Shown: positions 1-7,024 of the stretch, piece after piece | Layout: the number at the start of each line of letters is the position of its first letter | Numbering within the stretch: position 1 is the stretch's first letter | From: Spirochaetia bacterium UBA5550 | Lineage (GTDB): Bacteria > Spirochaetota > UBA4802 > UBA5550 | Reading direction: 5' to 3' | Length of the DNA stretch: 11,586 nucleotides | NCBI GenBank assembly: GCA_002425885.1 | Contig: DINC01000168.1 | Coordinates: forward strand, 1-11,586 | The notes under the pieces: model-generated | What the model was told of the DNA's origin: nothing | The model's input: only the letters and a program-made list of their open reading frames with translations | The model's database searches: none | Position numbers and translations under genes: made by a program

Positions 1-31
1 GATTTTTGTGAAATATGCACTTATTTTTAAA

Positions 32-62
32 TTGCCATCAATATCTTTTTTATATATGTAAT
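32..62 (+). promoter_or_regulatory. Possible promoter of the DUF3332 gene
   Basis: A TTGCCA hexamer lies at 32-37, followed by AT-rich sequence with weak -10 candidates (TATATG at 53-58, or TGTAAT at 57-62 with a long spacer). TATAAA at 70-75 matches better, but it would leave almost no leader before the ribosome binding site at 84-90. Assignment is tentative. Confidence 0.3.
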
Positions 63-97
63 AAAAAGATATAAAATTTTAAAAAGGAGATTTTATT

Positions 98-634
98 ATG
101 AAAAAACAAGGGATAGCTCTTGCACTTGCACTTGTAATGAGTGTGATATCTTTACAGGGATGTGTAGGCGGCGGTAACGGATTTGTTGTTACTAAAAAGC
201 TTTATAACTGGAACTCAAGATTGAGCAATAAGTGGGTCAATGAAGTTGTTTTTTTAATTATGGTTATTATTCCGGTGTACGGGATTGCTGTACTTGTTGA
301 CGGAATTATTCTGAATTCAGTTGATTTCTGGACAGGATCAAATCCCCTTGCAATGAAGCCGGGTGAAGTTGAAACAAAATATATCACAGAGGGCGATAAG
401 TCATATAAAGTTGAAGTGAGTCTCAACCGTATGCATTTTCAGCAGATAACAGGCCCGAACATGGGTGAAGAGGCTGAGCTTGTTTATAATCCTGAAACAA
501 AAACATGGCTACTCGGTAACGGTAAAGAACTTAAGAAAGCAGTTCAGATGCTTGACAGCAATAAAGTTAAAGTATTTAAAAAAGATGGAGATACAGTAAT
601 CATGAGCAGAGAAGCGGTTACTGAAAAAATATAG
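98..634 (+). CDS. DUF3332 family membrane lipoprotein
   Basis: This 178-residue protein matches the DUF3332 pattern as I recall it: a short lipoprotein signal, a conserved KLYNWN...NKWVNE stretch, then a hydrophobic helix and a small soluble tail. The lipobox is LQGC at residues 19-22, so Cys22 would be lipidated. A transmembrane segment spans roughly residues 49-72, with the conserved IIPVYG motif inside it. The C-terminal part (about 90-178) is charged and beta-rich in appearance. The start is supported by AAGGAGA at 84-90, seven bases before the ATG. The gene stands alone, convergent with the symporter gene, and shares its terminator. No biochemical function is known to me for this family; a cell-envelope role is inferred from the signal and helix only. 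Confidence 0.8.
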   Translation: MKKQGIALALALVMSVISLQGCVGGGNGFVVTKKLYNWNSRLSNKWVNEVVFLIMVIIPVYGIAVLVDGIILNSVDFWTGSNPLAMKPGEVETKYITEGDKSYKVEVSLNRMHFQQITGPNMGEEAELVYNPETKTWLLGNGKELKKAVQMLDSNKVKVFKKDGDTVIMSREAVTEKI

Positions 635-662
635 AATCAATTTTTCTAAAGAGGATTTTAAT

Positions 663-697
663 AAAAAACTCCGGCAGAAAATACCGGAGTTTTTTTG
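663..697. terminator. Bidirectional intrinsic terminator
   Basis: ACTCCGG (668-674) pairs with CCGGAGT (684-690) around a nine-base loop. An A-run at 663-668 and a T-run at 690-696 flank the stem, so it can terminate both the rightward DUF3332 gene and the leftward symporter gene. Confidence 0.9.
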
Positions 698-717
698 TAA
701 GAGTAACGGAAAGCGGA

Positions 718-2097
718 TTATGCAGCTTTCTCTTCTTTATTTTTTTCATCTTTATACTTGGTTGCAAAGAAATCCTCTGTTTCAGCAACTACAACCTTGC
801 TGAGAAGGAGGAGGCCGATAAGGTTCGGTATAGCCATAAGCCCGTTCATTGTATCAGCGAAGTCCCATACAAAGGCAAGTTTAAGACAGGCGCCTATTGC
901 TACGAAGGCAACGAAAACAATTCTATACGGGAGAAGAATTTTTATACCGCAAAGATATGTAGCGCATTTCTCACCATAGTATGCCCATCCCAGTATTGTG
1001 GAATATGCGAAAAGTATAATTCCTATTGATACTATCCAGCCGCCGATTGATCCCATGGCATGTGTAAATGCAGCAGTAGTAAGAGCTGCACCTGTAAGTT
1101 CACCTTTCATGAAATCTGCATTCATTAGTACTATAGCAAGCACAAGGCCTGTTATTGAACAGACAATAATTGTATCAAGGAATGTTCCTGTCATTGATAC
1201 AAGAGCCTGGCGTCCGGGGTGATCTGTCTTGGCTGCGGCAGCTGCGATTGGAGCGCTTCCGAGACCTGCTTCGTTTGAGAAAACACCGCGCGCAACTCCG
1301 AATCTCATGGCAACCATTGCTCCGGCAAATCCTCCGCCCACTGCTTCAGCTCTGCCGAAAGCAGCTTCAAATATATAGGCAATAGCAGCAGGGAGCTGGC
1401 CTATGTTTAATAATATGACAATGAGCCCGCCGATAACATAAAAAACTGCCATGAAAGGAACTATCATTGATGTTACGCGGCCAATACTTTTAATCCCGCC
1501 AAGAACTACAAGGGCTGTAAGTATTGCCATCACGATCCCTGTGGCAATTGCCGGAATACCGAAAGATGCTTTAACTGCGTCCGCAACTGAATTTGACTGA
1601 ACCATGTTTCCTATCCCGAAAGCGGCAATGGCGCCGAAGAGCGCGAAAAGCATTCCGAGCCATTTCATGTTAAGACCTCTTTCAAGGAAATACATCGGGC
1701 CCCCTGCCATCTCACCTCTTTCATCAACTATTCTGTATTTGACCGCAAGAATTGCTTCTGAATATTTCGTAGCCATACCTACAAGAGCAGTAACCCACAT
1801 CCAGAATATTGCTCCCGGACCGCCTAAAACAACAGCAGTTGCAACACCCGCAATGTTGCCTGTACCGATAGTAGCTGCAAGGGCTGTCATCAGCGCCTGG
1901 AAGTGATTTATGTCACCTTCAGAGCTTTCATCCTGATGAGGAGTGAAAGCCAGTTTCAGTGCATACGGAAGATATCTGAAACTTATGAATTTAAGTCTTA
2001 CAGTTAAGAATAAACCTGTGCCTACAAGCAGCGCAAGCATGTAGGGTCCCCATACTATGGAGTTTACAGTTCCCACAAAATTAGCAATAGATTCCAA
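718..2097 (-). CDS. AGCS-family sodium:alanine/glycine symporter
   Basis: This 459-residue polytopic inner-membrane protein belongs to the alanine-or-glycine:cation symporter family (AlsT/DagA type), which imports small neutral amino acids with sodium. Family hallmarks are clear: [14 protein letters not shown] around residues 75-88, [10 protein letters not shown] at 132-141, and the highly conserved [10 protein letters not shown] at 274-283 followed by [13 protein letters not shown]. Length and about 10-11 hydrophobic segments fit an intact member. The start is a TTG at 2095-2097, chosen because a strong AGGAGG (2104-2109) lies six bases upstream; the first internal ATG (residue 20) would cut into the first helix. 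The gene is monocistronic, with the terminator at 663-697 just past its stop. It is divergent from the ArsR operon across a long intergenic region. Substrate (alanine, glycine or other) cannot be decided. Confidence 0.93.
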   Translation of the reverse strand: MESIANFVGTVNSIVWGPYMLALLVGTGLFLTVRLKFISFRYLPYALKLAFTPHQDESSEGDINHFQALMTALAATIGTGNIAGVATAVVLGGPGAIFWMWVTALVGMATKYSEAILAVKYRIVDERGEMAGGPMYFLERGLNMKWLGMLFALFGAIAAFGIGNMVQSNSVADAVKASFGIPAIATGIVMAILTALVVLGGIKSIGRVTSMIVPFMAVFYVIGGLIVILLNIGQLPAAIAYIFEAAFGRAEAVGGGFAGAMVAMRFGVARGVFSNEAGLGSAPIAAAAAKTDHPGRQALVSMTGTFLDTIIVCSITGLVLAIVLMNADFMKGELTGAALTTAAFTHAMGSIGGWIVSIGIILFAYSTILGWAYYGEKCATYLCGIKILLPYRIVFVAFVAIGACLKLAFVWDFADTMNGLMAIPNLIGLLLLSKVVVAETEDFFATKYKDEKNKEEKAA

Positions 2098-2389
2098 AAA
2101 AAGCCTCCTGTGAAGAGTTATTGTTTATAAGCCGGAGTTGACTCCATAAAGACTTCAGGAGTCGTTTATTTATATCCCCTTTATACCCGTATAGAATCAG
2201 AATATGAATCAACTATAAATAAGTTCAAAATATTCGTATCAGTTTATATTAAACCGGCGGAGAGGGGACCGGATGAACTATATTATATTATCATCCGTTT
2301 ATTTTTCTGACATCTGTTAAGTCAAATGTCAAGTTTTTAACGCATAACAGTCGGATAATTTACAGGGGGTTAACATTTCAAAATTATGT

Positions 2390-2395
2390 TTGACA
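2390..2395 (+). promoter_or_regulatory. Candidate -35 element of the ArsR operon
   Basis: A perfect TTGACA occurs 12 bases before the large inverted repeat, so the repeat would cover the -10 and start region. No good TATAAT-like partner is visible at 16-18 bases, so this call is tentative. The same nine-base word TTGACATTT occurs on the opposite strand at 2332-2324, pointing toward the symporter. Confidence 0.4.
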
Positions 2396-2407
2396 TTTAA
2401 ACATCCA

Positions 2408-2449
2408 TTAATGTTAACATTTGCGAATGTATGCAAGTGTTAACATTAA
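2408..2449. promoter_or_regulatory. Long inverted repeat, probable repressor operator
   Basis: The left arm TTAATGTTAACATTTGC (2408-2424) and the right arm GCAAGTGTTAACATTAA (2433-2449) are complementary at 16 of 17 positions around an eight-base spacer. The word GTTAACATT occurs at 2413 and 2439 within it, and a third time at 2369-2377. The AT-rich dyad sits just downstream of TTGACA and upstream of an ArsR-family gene. This is the typical place for an autoregulatory operator; the binding protein is inferred. Confidence 0.65.
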
Positions 2450-2591
2450 ACAGAAATTCTTTCCCGTACTGGTTGTAGTATTTTGCTGAATAATCAGGAA
2501 ACAGTTATTTTCCCCTTCGCAGGAGGTGGGATCTATTATACTTAATAATATTTTAAATTAAAACTGGAAAAAGAAAAAAAAGAGGGTATCT

Positions 2592-2948
2592 TTGAAGAAA
2601 AAAGATGAAGCAGCAGACTATCCGGAGATGGACGACCCGGAATTTTTTAAAATCCATGCTGAGTTCTGTTCAATATTGTCGAACGAGAAGAGACTCAGGA
2701 TTATGTGGATACTGCAGAACGGTGAACGTTCTGTTTCTGATATAGCGGACTATCTTGACATCCCTGTTACTAATGTTTCGCAGCATCTTAAAGTTCTGAA
2801 AAACCAGGGGGCAGTTGCTGAACGTAAAGAGGGTAAGCAGGTATATTACAGAATTACAAACAGAAAATTTATAGATGGGTGCAGACTTATAAGACAGGGT
2901 ATTATTGAAAATTTCATGGAGAGGAGTGGGGTTATTTTAAAAAAATGA
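2592..2948 (+). CDS. ArsR-family winged-helix transcriptional regulator
   Basis: This 118-residue protein has the compact ArsR/SmtB fold. The signature LSNEKRLRIMWIL is at residues 29-41, the helix-turn-helix SDIADYLDIPVTNVSQHLKVLK at 49-70, and a wing with RKEGKQVYYRI at 78-88. It lacks the ELCVCDL metal site of classical arsenic or cadmium sensors. Its only cysteines are Cys26, in the first helix region, and Cys97, near the C-terminal helix. This resembles in outline the two-cysteine sulfur-sensing members such as SqrR and BigR, although the cysteine spacing differs. The start is TTG at 2592 with GAGGG at 2582-2586; the internal ATG at 2628 has no properly spaced ribosome binding site. It heads the operon and its stop overlaps the next start (ATGA), implying translational coupling. 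It probably represses its own operon through the dyad at 2408-2449. Confidence 0.88.
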   Translation: MKKKDEAADYPEMDDPEFFKIHAEFCSILSNEKRLRIMWILQNGERSVSDIADYLDIPVTNVSQHLKVLKNQGAVAERKEGKQVYYRITNRKFIDGCRLIRQGIIENFMERSGVILKK

Positions 2949-3313
2949 GAAGAGGAGTATCTCTCATTCTGTTTTTTGTTTTTTTATCATGCGGGAAAGC
3001 GGAATATATAACACCGGCTGATATCTCCTCTGTAATTTCATCAGAAAAAACTGTTATTATAGATCTTCGTAATGAAAAGAAGTTCGCTGATGGACATATT
3101 AAGGGTGCGATTAATGCCGAATATCATGAGGCAACATTTTTACGTGATATAAAGAATATAGATAAAGAGAGAACTGTAATCCTCTATTGCGGTGAGGGGA
3201 TTAAGTCTGATAAAGCAGCTGACATAATGAAAAAAGAGGGATTCAGAAATATTAAGATTCTCAGCGGCGGTTATGCACGCTGGCTTAGTGAAGGATTTTA
3301 TGGAGAAAAATAA
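2945..3313 (+). CDS. Rhodanese-like sulfurtransferase lipoprotein
   Basis: This 122-residue single-domain rhodanese carries an N-terminal signal. Hydrophobic residues 6-15 end in LSC, so Cys16 is a plausible lipidation site, although the lipobox is imperfect (Phe at -3). The rhodanese core includes VIIDLRNEKKFADGHIKGAIN at about 37-57 and the active-site loop CGEGIKS at 82-88, with Cys82 as the persulfide-forming nucleophile. It ends with the usual LSGGYARW near residues 105-112. Rhodanese domains move sulfane sulfur; an exported one would act on periplasmic polysulfide, thiosulfate or related compounds. Its ATG overlaps the ArsR stop by four bases and no independent strong ribosome binding site is seen, so its translation is likely coupled. 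The octaheme cytochrome begins 34 bases after its stop, which ties it to sulfur respiration by context. Confidence 0.87.
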   Translation: MRRGVSLILFFVFLSCGKAEYITPADISSVISSEKTVIIDLRNEKKFADGHIKGAINAEYHEATFLRDIKNIDKERTVILYCGEGIKSDKAADIMKKEGFRNIKILSGGYARWLSEGFYGEK

Positions 3314-3347
3314 AAAATTCTACTTTAGATATACGAAGGAGGTTTTT

Positions 3348-4994
3348 ATGAGCAGAAAGGTGTGCTTTTTTGCTTCAGCATTAATTCTTATAACAGGTGC
3401 TTTCACAATGCTTTCGGCAGGCTCTGTGGACCACTCAAAGTTTGCTGAGCTTAACAGGAATTTCAGCAAGCCTGAAGATCTCACAGCGGCATGTCTTAAG
3501 TGTCACAACAATGCCGGCACTGATATAATGAAGACAAATCACTGGCTCTGGACCCGTAAGACCGATAAGATGCCCGGAAGAGAAGGCCGGATGCTTGAAG
3601 TCGGCAAAAAAAACATAATCAACAACTTCTGTATTGCCGTAGCGTCAAATGAGCCGAGATGTACAAGCTGTCATATCGGTTATGGATGGAAAGACGGAAA
3701 TTTTGATTTTACAAATCAGAATAAGATCGACTGCATCGTGTGTCATGACACAACAGGTACATACGAGAAGTTCCCCACTGGAGCAGGTTATCCTGCTGAT
3801 AAAGATACTGTTTTCCCGGAAAACAAGAAACTTTACAAAAAGCCTGACTATAAATTCATCGCGCATAATGTCGGGAAGCCTAACAGGCAGACATGCGGTT
3901 CGTGTCACTTCTACGGCGGCGGCGGAAATGCGGTGAAGCATGGAGCTCTGGACAAGTCTCTTCTTGATCCTTCGAAGGAGATAGATATTCATATGTCAAA
4001 AGACGGCGGCGGTATGACATGTGTTGACTGTCACGTAGCTGACAGGCACGATATCAAGGGGCAGCTCTTTTCAGTATCTGTCGAGAATAAAGACAGGCTG
4101 AGCTGCGAAAGGTGTCATACACGAAATCCTCATACTCAGACACTCTTTGTGGAAGATCAGCCGGACAGAACTTATGACATATTTAAGAACAGGCTTTATA
4201 TGAGAGAAAAGCCGGAAGAAAATTTTACAAGCAGGGTTCTTGATAAACATACAGAAAGAATTGCCTGCCAGAGCTGTCATATAAAATTTTATTCCACAAA
4301 ACATAAAACCAAGGTCTGGTGGGACTGGTCAAAGGCTGGAGAGAAAAATCCCGAAGGGAAGCCGAAAGTGGTCAAAGATCAGGATGGAGAAACGATCTAT
4401 GACGGTAAAAAGGGTGAGTTCAGGCTGGCGAAAAATGCTGTTCCCGAATACTACTGGTTTAACGGCACAGTGGATCATATACTTGTTGGCGATAAAATTG
4501 ATCCTGATAAAAGACCAATTCAGATAAACAGAATTGCAGGTGAGTGCGGCGGGTCAGATTCAAAGATATGGCCCTTCAAAGTTATCAGGGGTAAGCAGAT
4601 GTTTGATCCTGAAAACAAAACACTTGTTATACCTAAACTTTTCGGGCCCAAAGGGAGCGGTGCTTACTGGAACGACTGGGACTGGGCTAAATCAGCAGAA
4701 ACAGGGATGAAAGCGGCAGGTGTACCTTACAGCGGTAAATTCGACTGGATTGAAACAGAGATGCACTGGCCGCTCACCCACCTTGTTGTATCAAAGGAAA
4801 ACGCTCTTTCATGCAATGATTGTCATTCAAGAAACGGAAGGCTTGCAGGTCTCCCTGCATGCTGGATACCGGGAAGGGACAGAAGCCTGGTGTTTGATAT
4901 TTTTGGCATCCTGCTCATAGTTGGATCTTTTGCGGGAGTTACTGTCCACGGTACTATGAGATATATGGCGGCTAAAAAGAGGAAGGAGGACTGA
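3348..4994 (+). CDS. otr: Octaheme c-type cytochrome, tetrathionate reductase (OTR) family
   Basis: This 548-residue exported cytochrome has exactly eight CXXCH heme sites, with first cysteines at residues 49, 105, 129, 183, 225, 253, 307 and 489. The long gap before the last site and the NNFC (Cys95) segment before heme 2 fit the octaheme tetrathionate reductase family described in Shewanella oneidensis. That enzyme has an active-site heme ligated by a lysine and reduces tetrathionate, nitrite and hydroxylamine in vitro. I cannot assign the ligating lysine with certainty. Residues 1-24 form a signal peptide. A transmembrane helix at about 509-533 ends in a basic tail, which would anchor the C-terminus in the inner membrane. 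The start is the ATG at 3348 with AAGGAGG at 3336-3342; the open frame extends to 3273, but that extension overlaps the rhodanese gene. The cytochrome b subunit follows after one base. The true substrate is unknown; sulfur context favours a sulfur oxyanion. Confidence 0.9.
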   Translation: MSRKVCFFASALILITGAFTMLSAGSVDHSKFAELNRNFSKPEDLTAACLKCHNNAGTDIMKTNHWLWTRKTDKMPGREGRMLEVGKKNIINNFCIAVASNEPRCTSCHIGYGWKDGNFDFTNQNKIDCIVCHDTTGTYEKFPTGAGYPADKDTVFPENKKLYKKPDYKFIAHNVGKPNRQTCGSCHFYGGGGNAVKHGALDKSLLDPSKEIDIHMSKDGGGMTCVDCHVADRHDIKGQLFSVSVENKDRLSCERCHTRNPHTQTLFVEDQPDRTYDIFKNRLYMREKPEENFTSRVLDKHTERIACQSCHIKFYSTKHKTKVWWDWSKAGEKNPEGKPKVVKDQDGETIYDGKKGEFRLAKNAVPEYYWFNGTVDHILVGDKIDPDKRPIQINRIAGECGGSDSKIWPFKVIRGKQMFDPENKTLVIPKLFGPKGSGAYWNDWDWAKSAETGMKAAGVPYSGKFDWIETEMHWPLTHLVVSKENALSCNDCHSRNGRLAGLPACWIPGRDRSLVFDIFGILLIVGSFAGVTVHGTMRYMAAKKRKED

Positions 4995-4995
4995 C

Positions 4996-5601
4996 ATGTC
5001 AAAGAAAGTTTATATGTATAAAAGATTTGAACGTTTCTGGCACTGGTCTCAGGCTGCGCTGATTTTTTTTCTTGTTTTGACAGGCTTTGAGGTGCATGGA
5101 TCTTACAGAATTTTCGGTTTTGAAAGAGCAGTTGTTCTGCATAATTATGCCGGGTTTACACTTATAACGTTAATTGCTTTTGCCATTTTCTGGCATTTTA
5201 CTACAGGCGAGTGGAGGCATTACATACCGACAACAGACAAGCTCCGGGAGATGCTGCTTTACTACTTCAAAGGTATTTTCCAGGGTGAGAGAAAACCTGT
5301 GGGCAAATCACAAAAAGTAAAACTTAATCCGCTTCAGAGACTTACTTATGTGGGGTATAAGATCGCAATCGTTCCTCTTATGGTCTCTACGGGACTGATA
5401 TACTACTATGTTGCTCACGGGGATATTCACCTGCGTTCTGTAAAATATATTGCGATATTTCATGCGTTAGGAGCTTTTCTGCTCATAGCTTTTACCATCA
5501 TTCATGTGTACATGACAACAACGGGCCATTCTGTTACCTCTCACATTAAGGCGATGATTACAGGGTGGGATGAAGTTGAAGATGAGGATATAACAGAGTA
5601 G
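4996..5601 (+). CDS. Cytochrome b561-type membrane subunit
   Basis: This 201-residue integral membrane protein resembles the di-heme cytochrome b subunits of the b561/Ni-Fe hydrogenase HyaC and thiosulfate reductase groups. It has four hydrophobic segments, at about 18-34, 52-69, 122-140 and 152-173. Likely heme b ligands are His16 in FWHW, His49 or His67, His156 and His170. The C-terminal TTGHSVTSHIKAMITGW is a familiar ending in this group. It would oxidise the quinol pool and pass electrons to the periplasmic octaheme partner. The gene starts one base after the octaheme stop, with AGGAGG (4984-4989) inside the end of that gene, so the two are tightly co-expressed. A strong terminator follows 26 bases after the stop, marking the operon end. 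Confidence 0.88.
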   Translation: MSKKVYMYKRFERFWHWSQAALIFFLVLTGFEVHGSYRIFGFERAVVLHNYAGFTLITLIAFAIFWHFTTGEWRHYIPTTDKLREMLLYYFKGIFQGERKPVGKSQKVKLNPLQRLTYVGYKIAIVPLMVSTGLIYYYVAHGDIHLRSVKYIAIFHALGAFLLIAFTIIHVYMTTTGHSVTSHIKAMITGWDEVEDEDITE

Positions 5602-5627
5602 GGTATATCAGATTATTCTGTTTAAAT

Positions 5628-5669
5628 AAAAGTGCCGGGTTAGATGCTAATCCGGCACTTTTATTTTTT
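5628..5669 (+). terminator. Strong intrinsic terminator of the OTR operon
   Basis: AAAAGTGCCGGGTTAG (5628-5643) pairs with CTAATCCGGCACTTTT (5647-5662) around a three-base ATG loop, with one G-U pair. A T-rich tract follows to 5669. It ends the ArsR-rhodanese-OTR-cytochrome b operon. Confidence 0.93.
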
Positions 5670-5683
5670 GTATAAAAGAAAAA

Positions 5684-5712
5684 TTGTTGCTCTCTTTGTT
5701 AAAATCTATGGT
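5684..5712 (+). promoter_or_regulatory. Likely promoter of the ZIP transporter
   Basis: TTGTTG at 5684-5689 and TATGGT at 5707-5712 are separated by exactly 17 bases. Transcription would start near 5719, just before the leader hairpin at 5722-5749. Hexamer matches are moderate (3 of 6 and 4 of 6). Confidence 0.45.
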
Positions 5713-5721
5713 ATGAGTAAA

Positions 5722-5749
5722 TTTCAGTCTGCTTTTTGCAGAACTGAAA
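5722..5749 (+). promoter_or_regulatory. Leader hairpin before the ZIP transporter ribosome binding site
   Basis: TTTCAGTCTGC (5722-5732) pairs with GCAG (5738-5741) and ACTGAAA (5743-5749), leaving one bulged A and a T5 loop. The GGGGA ribosome binding site follows directly at 5751-5755, and the ATG at 5765. The hairpin may be the 5' end of the mRNA, or an operator read as DNA. Confidence 0.5.
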
Positions 5750-5764
5750 CGGGGAACTTGAAAC

Positions 5765-6571
5765 ATGGAAAATGAAAGAATTATTTTTGCATTCAGCCTC
5801 ACTTTAATCGCAGGCCTCTCAACCGGAATAGGGAGCCTCATGGCTTTTATGTCAAAGAAGTTCAATCATAAATTTCTGGCCGGTGCCCTCGGTTTTTCTG
5901 CGGGGGTGATGATCTATGTTTCTCTTGTGGAAATTTTTGTAAAAGCAAAAGCATCTCTTACTACTCTTTATGGTGATAAACCGGGATACTGGTATACGGT
6001 TATTGCATTTTTCGCGGGGATTGCAATAATAGCTCTTATTGATAGACTGGTTCCCTCTTATGAAAACCCGCATGAACTTAAAAATTTTGATCATATAGCA
6101 GATGGAAAAGCAAAAGACAGAAAACTTATGCGGATGGGATTGTTTTCCGCACTGGCTATAGGAATTCATAACTTCCCTGAAGGGCTTGCTACATTCATCG
6201 GCGCGCTGCAGGACCCGGCACTCGGTGTAAGCATAACTGCCGCTATAGCAATACATAACATACCTGAAGGTATCGCTGTCTCAATACCTATCTATTACGC
6301 GACAAAAAGTAAAAAGAAGGCATTTATTTTATCTTTTTCATCAGGACTTGCTGAACCTGTGGGAGGGCTTCTCGGTTATTTTTTCCTGATTAAAATATTT
6401 AACGACGCGGCATTCGGTTTAATTTTTGCCTGCGTTGCCGGTATTATGGTTTATATCTCACTTGATGAACTCCTCCCCACTGCTGAGGAGTATGGTGAAC
6501 ATCATGTTGCAATCCTGGGGCTCATCGGGGGGATGGCCGTAATGGCCGTAAGCCTGCTGATGTTTGCCTGA
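5765..6571 (+). CDS. zupT: ZIP-family divalent metal transporter, ZupT-like
   Basis: This 268-residue inner-membrane protein imports divalent metals, zinc in the best-studied ZupT, with iron, manganese and cobalt also reported for the group. The two ZIP metal-site motifs are intact: HNFPEG at residues 135-140 and HNIPEG at 164-169. Glu197 lies in LAEPVG at 195-200. Around eight hydrophobic segments are visible, and the loop at about 96-122 (with several His and Asp) separates the third and fourth, as expected for ZIP proteins. Length matches ZupT. A GGGGA at 5751-5755 gives a moderate ribosome binding site. The gene stands alone between the OTR terminator and the SSB-like gene. I saw no textbook Zur box, and metal specificity cannot be set. 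Confidence 0.92.
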   Translation: MENERIIFAFSLTLIAGLSTGIGSLMAFMSKKFNHKFLAGALGFSAGVMIYVSLVEIFVKAKASLTTLYGDKPGYWYTVIAFFAGIAIIALIDRLVPSYENPHELKNFDHIADGKAKDRKLMRMGLFSALAIGIHNFPEGLATFIGALQDPALGVSITAAIAIHNIPEGIAVSIPIYYATKSKKKAFILSFSSGLAEPVGGLLGYFFLIKIFNDAAFGLIFACVAGIMVYISLDELLPTAEEYGEHHVAILGLIGGMAVMAVSLLMFA

Positions 6572-6642
6572 TACTTCTTAGTAAGATCCCTCTTTCTATC
6601 ATCCCGTTATTTAAATATATTATCTCTTTCCGTAACTAAAAT

Positions 6643-6670
6643 TTGAAAAAGATAAAAGCTCTCGTTTAAT
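6643..6670 (+). promoter_or_regulatory. Promoter of the SSB-like gene
   Basis: TTGAAA (6643-6648) and TTTAAT (6665-6670) are separated by 16 bases, each matching the sigma-70 consensus at five of six positions. The start would fall near 6677, giving a leader of about 30 bases before the ATG. Confidence 0.6.
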
Positions 6671-6706
6671 TATTCTTAGTAATGATTTTACGAAAGGGGG
6701 TTAAAT

Positions 6707-7024
6707 ATGGCGAGTATCAGTATAACAGGTCACATAATTGATGGCCCTGAAGTTGTTAAGGAAAGGAATAGTACAGTCTGCAGTTTTACTGTGTCAGGTC
6801 ATGAAAAAGACGCTATCGCAACTGAAAAACATTTTTTTAAATGCCGTGCTAAGGGGAAAATTGCTGACGCTATTTCTGAAGGAGCAAAACCGGGGATGGA
6901 ACTTTTTGTTACAGGTGAGTTTGAAACAGAAACTTTCCATGATAGTAATAAAAATAACATTTTCGATAACAAAGTGAATGTTAACGGTTTTTTCAATTCA
7001 GACATAGGGCATCTTACTGCTTAG
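6707..7024 (+). CDS. Short OB-fold, single-stranded DNA-binding-like protein
   Basis: This 105-residue protein has the pattern of an SSB-type OB fold. The opening strand SITGHIIDGPEVV (4-16) is followed by VCSFTVSG (24-31), then KHFFKCRAKGKIADAISEGAKPGMELFVTGEFETETF (about 41-77) and a last strand NKVNVNGF (88-95). The order matches SSB N-terminal domains: a central K-IADAI helix, then GMELFVTGEF. It is shorter than housekeeping SSB (usually 150-180 residues). It ends in GHLTA, lacking the disordered acidic tail that recruits partner proteins. It is therefore probably an accessory paralogue or PriB-like protein rather than the essential SSB. A strong AAAGGGGG (6693-6700) sits six bases before the ATG. 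The gene has its own promoter and no obvious partner gene. Confidence 0.7.
   Translation: MASISITGHIIDGPEVVKERNSTVCSFTVSGHEKDAIATEKHFFKCRAKGKIADAISEGAKPGMELFVTGEFETETFHDSNKNNIFDNKVNVNGFFNSDIGHLTA

Larger units (their letters stand above)
2098..2591. other. 494-bp divergent regulatory region
   Basis: I see no credible gene here. The region separates the leftward symporter from the rightward ArsR operon. It holds possible leader hairpins of the symporter mRNA (2134-2163), a CGGATGA/TCATCCG stem (2270-2276 with 2291-2297), and TTGACATTT on both strands (minus 2332-2324, plus 2390-2398) as candidate divergent -35 elements. It also holds a large inverted repeat at 2408-2449. Between that repeat and the ArsR start there is about 140 bases of probable mRNA leader. 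Clear -10 hexamers were not found for either direction. Confidence 0.7.

Noticed and set aside
2221..2300. Possible glycine riboswitch in the symporter leader
   Set aside because: AGCS genes often carry one, but I found none of its conserved core segments on the minus strand.
2519..2561. Perfect AGGAGGTG ribosome-binding-like sequence in the ArsR leader, possible leader peptide
   Set aside because: No ATG, GTG or TTG follows at usable distance; only an ATT with eight codons, so no gene is called.
3273..3347. Upstream in-frame extension of the octaheme cytochrome
   Set aside because: It would overlap the rhodanese gene and remove a clean signal peptide from the N-terminus; ATG 3348 has an ideal AAGGAGG.
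3645..3992. Open frame antisense to the octaheme cytochrome
   Set aside because: It is a shadow of heme-rich coding sequence with no recognisable protein features.
6575..6682. Ten-base direct repeat TTCTTAGTAA at 6575-6584 and 6673-6682
   Set aside because: It is short, in AT-rich DNA, with no further shared flanks; chance is a fair explanation.
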